This document shows, piece by piece, positions 62,008-64,000 of a DNA stretch of 64,000 bases. Below the pieces are notes generated by a model. It made no database searches. It was not told where the DNA came from and saw only the letters and a program-made list of their open reading frames with translations. Numbering within the stretch: position 1 is the stretch's first letter; the number at the start of each line of letters is the position of its first letter. The translations under genes were made by a program, and so were the position numbers. Source of the DNA: Mangrovimicrobium sp033283265 (lineage in GTDB: Bacteria; Pseudomonadota; Gammaproteobacteria; Pseudomonadales; Halieaceae); NCBI GenBank assembly GCA_033283265.1, contig JAWMQN010000001.1, forward strand, positions 806,001-870,000, written 5' to 3'.

Positions 62008-62525
62008 TGTGCGGCTCCCCTGAAACGCTATCACTCCGAATGGGCATGCAGTCCACTCGCTCTGTTTCGGTACTACGGGCATTGCCTGGCTGAGGCGCGG
62101 CACCAAAAAAATGTGCGCTGTGTCACACTTTTTTACAATTTAATGCGAAACCACGGGCCGTGAAACTTGTACTTTTTCTCAAAAACCTGCGGGAACATTT
62201 TCCCGATCGCAGCGTCTGGCCACCCCGCGGACGCCCCTGGCGCTACTCCGTCCTCGCGTTGAAAGCGTGCCGCGCCGGGAGCGCGCCGAGGGTGAAAACC
62301 CAGTAATTCCGCGGTGTTCAGCTGATCTCGCCGCGACCGGGCCGCGCTCAGCGCGTGCGCTGCAAGCCCTCTACCGGTGAAGCTGCGCACCGGCATTTTC
62401 CCGCCCGGAGCACGCCGGTGCGGCTTCCGGTCGATGACCCGATCGGGTGAAGTGGAAGAAATCAGCACACACGGTGGCAGGCAGGCAAGCGCGGCTCGCC
62501 CCGTATACGGGCCGGGGAGGCAGTG
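62008..62525. other. Gene-free region between the two LuxR-type genes
   Basis: 518 bases. An AT-rich island at 62100-62150 contains the CRP-like palindrome and should hold the promoter of the first LuxR operon. The rest is GC-rich with only fortuitous open frames that lack ribosome-binding sites. No RNA gene was recognised. Confidence 0.55.
62109..62130 (-). promoter_or_regulatory. CRP/Vfr-like binding site
   Basis: AAATGTGC-GCTGTG-TCACACTT matches the CRP pattern TGTGA-N6-TCACA with one mismatch in the core (TGTGC) and keeps the outer AAA and TT. It lies about 100 bases upstream of the LuxR gene start at 62007. On the minus strand TTGTAA (62141-62136) could be a -35 next to it. Confidence 0.5.
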
Positions 62526-63662
62526 TCAGACCAGCAGGCTTCCGGGACCGGTGAGGACCAGTTTGACCAGGTCGGACTGCCGGTTGGTGTGGGTCTTGTG
62601 GAAAACCCGCTTGAGCTGCGAGCGCAACGTCTCGCGGCTCACGTTCTGGGCGTCGGCGATCTCGTTGAGCGTCTGCCCCGCCGCCAGGCCCGTGGCCAGG
62701 ATTGCCTCGCTGGGGGAGAGGCGGTACAGCTGCTCGAGGATATAGCGCCGGGCGGTATTGCGCCGCTCGACGTCGTAGAGCAGCAGCATCACGCAGCTGG
62801 TACCCGTCAGCAGCGCGCGGGTATCCAGCGGGCTCACATAGCTGCTGACACTGATCGACAATGGCGCTTTGTTCTCCTGGGCGCGGGAGACACTGACGTA
62901 TCCGTCGTTCATCACGCCCTTCATGTTGGCGGTACGTATGCAATGGGTGATCAGCTCCGCCAGCTTGCGGTCCTCCGCGGGGGTGGCGAGGCTGAGCCTC
63001 CCCTCGCTGCAATCGATGCCGCCGGGCTCGCGGAACAGGCGCTTGGCCCACGCGTTACTGAAGATCACCCTCGCTTCCCGGTCCAGCAGCACCACCCCGG
63101 TGGAAAACTGCTCGTAGCGCTCCCGCAGTACATCGTGGAGCACAGATCGCTCCTGTACATGGCGGTTGATCTCGAAGGCGTGGCTCACGTGTGGCAGCAA
63201 CAACTCCAGGCTGGCCAGGTCCTCACTCGAAAACACGCCCTGCCCCTCGCGCCGGCAGAGCCCGATATAACCGTAGCCTGACTTTTTCAGCAGGAAGCTG
63301 CTCGAAACACCGCTGCTGAAATCGAGCCCCTGAAGGCTCCCATTCAACTGGAGGGCCACCTGGCCACTGCCGGGCATGCTGGCGTGGGTGAACAGGCGCC
63401 CCGGTTCCTGCTCCAGGACGAAATTTATCCAGCGGGAATTGCACAGGGCGTCGCCGATGGGCGGGCCGGCACCTTTGTCCGGCACCGTGACCCGGTAATT
63501 GATCGCGCCGTCGTGGCGGTTGCCAATGGCGACAACCGCATAGTCGGACTCCACCAGCCTGGCCACTGAAGCCAGCGCCTGCGGCAGGCTGCTCACGTCG
63601 ATCGCCGAATCGTATATTTCGCTGATGATCCGGCCAATTTCGCTGTTGATTGCTGTCGGCAA
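62526..63662 (-). CDS. LuxR-type HTH transcriptional regulator (second paralogue)
   Basis: A 378-residue regulator with the same layout as the gene at 60868-62007. The N-terminal part begins INSEIGRIISEIYDSAIDVS, where the other begins YVNLIETLYESTIDSSRLN. A PAS-like segment contains YEQFSTGVVLLDREARVIFSNAWAKRLF. The C-terminal LuxR helix-turn-helix is at about 315-372 (YRLSPSEAILATGLAAGQTL, then NEIADAQNVSRETLRSQLKRVFHKT). Ligand and targets are unknown. It lies upstream in the same direction, with a 518-base gap, so it is probably transcribed separately. Confidence 0.85.
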   Translation of the reverse strand: MPTAINSEIGRIISEIYDSAIDVSSLPQALASVARLVESDYAVVAIGNRHDGAINYRVTVPDKGAGPPIGDALCNSRWINFVLEQEPGRLFTHASMPGSGQVALQLNGSLQGLDFSSGVSSSFLLKKSGYGYIGLCRREGQGVFSSEDLASLELLLPHVSHAFEINRHVQERSVLHDVLRERYEQFSTGVVLLDREARVIFSNAWAKRLFREPGGIDCSEGRLSLATPAEDRKLAELITHCIRTANMKGVMNDGYVSVSRAQENKAPLSISVSSYVSPLDTRALLTGTSCVMLLLYDVERRNTARRYILEQLYRLSPSEAILATGLAAGQTLNEIADAQNVSRETLRSQLKRVFHKTHTNRQSDLVKLVLTGPGSLLV

Positions 63663-63806
63663 AACTCCAGTGCCTTTGCTGCGGGACTGCGGTCGCAGGT
63701 AGCGGCGGCCGGTGTCCGGTTGCGGAAATTACCAGAGCAAGCCTAGACCGGGAGCGAGCCGGGATCATGAACCATTTGGTTCACACGCCGCTGGCGTGCA
63801 GATCCT

Positions 63807-64000
63807 TCAGGCAGCACCCCGGGCGGCGGGAAACTGCCCCACCGCTGCTATGATACCCAGCGCAAGCACCACCACGAAAAGGGCCGCGTTGGCGGGGATC
63901 TGCAGGTTGAAATCCGCTGCGGAGTGAACCAGGAGTGCCGAGACGCCCATGATGCAGGCGAATGCGCAGCCCTGCATCATCGGATCCCGCCGCCGGAACA
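63807..64000 (-). CDS. O-antigen ligase (Wzy_C-type) family protein, C-terminal fragment at window edge
   Basis: Only the last 64 codons are in the window. The visible residues include MGVSALLVHSAADFNLQIPA and then NAALFVVVLALGIIAA before QFPAARGAA and the TGA. The H-S-x-x-D-F-N-L-Q-I-P-A-N pattern between two hydrophobic segments is typical of the C-terminal end of O-antigen ligase or exopolysaccharide polymerase proteins. The gene continues beyond position 64000. It may connect to a surface-polysaccharide locus, in line with the VPLPA-CTERM protein nearby. Confidence 0.75.
   Translation of the reverse strand, partial: FRRRDPMMQGCAFACIMGVSALLVHSAADFNLQIPANAALFVVVLALGIIAAVGQFPAARGAA

Noticed and set aside
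62133..62468. Minus-strand frame of 111 codons between the LuxR genes
   Set aside because: No ribosome-binding site, arginine-rich composition of a chance frame, and it spans the likely promoter and CRP-like site.

Overview
The window is high-GC (roughly two thirds G+C by eye), almost fully coding bacterial chromosome. Housekeeping gene order (xerD-dsbC-alaC-hom-thrC-recJ; ffh, rpsP-rimM-trmD-rplS; queA-tgt), two large TonB-dependent receptors and many SDR, VOC and CoA-transferase genes point to an aerobic marine-type gammaproteobacterium. The Halieaceae (OM60/NOR5) are my best guess; that is an inference, not a search result.

Layout. 1-19.9 kb is conserved core: amino-acid biosynthesis and repair (recJ, thrC, hom, alaC), dsbC, xerD, the rpsP-rimM-trmD-rplS operon, ffh, a YpjD-like CcsA protein, a CNNM/CBS transporter, a secreted prolyl oligopeptidase, a gamma-carbonic anhydrase/Nudix pair, tgt-queA, a small acidic protein and tRNA-Leu(CAA). 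After the tRNA comes a 361-bp gene-free stretch and two orphan membrane-associated genes. 21.3-30 kb holds a TonB receptor with an SDR and a VOC gene, a MscS channel, a thioesterase, an EthD-domain protein, a PQQ-type sugar dehydrogenase lipoprotein and a BtuF-like binding protein.

30.9-37.8 kb is a compact accessory locus: VOC, sulfotransferase, DUF1214 and two SDR genes on the minus strand, then a TetR regulator, an LLM-class oxidoreductase and a second VOC gene on the plus strand. Two almost identical 28-bp promoter-operator modules, each with a perfect 7-2-7 palindrome between the -35 and -10, face outwards and should drive both arms. This is the best candidate for an undescribed, coherently regulated system in the window.

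37.9-44.7 kb is a thiamine operon (thiC-thiO-thiG-thiDE-thiS-thiF) behind a TPP riboswitch, with ThiD-ThiE and ThiF-rhodanese fusions. 44.9-57.6 kb is a second catabolic locus: TonB receptor, SDR, quinone oxidoreductase, limonene-epoxide-hydrolase-like protein, DUF2855 and OYE-family genes on the plus strand, converging on a CaiB-type CoA-transferase (tandem fusion), MFS transporter and molybdoenzyme operon. 57.9-64 kb has xth, a VPLPA-CTERM-type secreted protein, a truncated duplicate of xth, an operon of a LuxR regulator with a secreted and a membrane protein, a second LuxR paralogue, and the end of an O-antigen-ligase-like gene.

No CRISPR array, rRNA, intact insertion sequence or prophage was seen.
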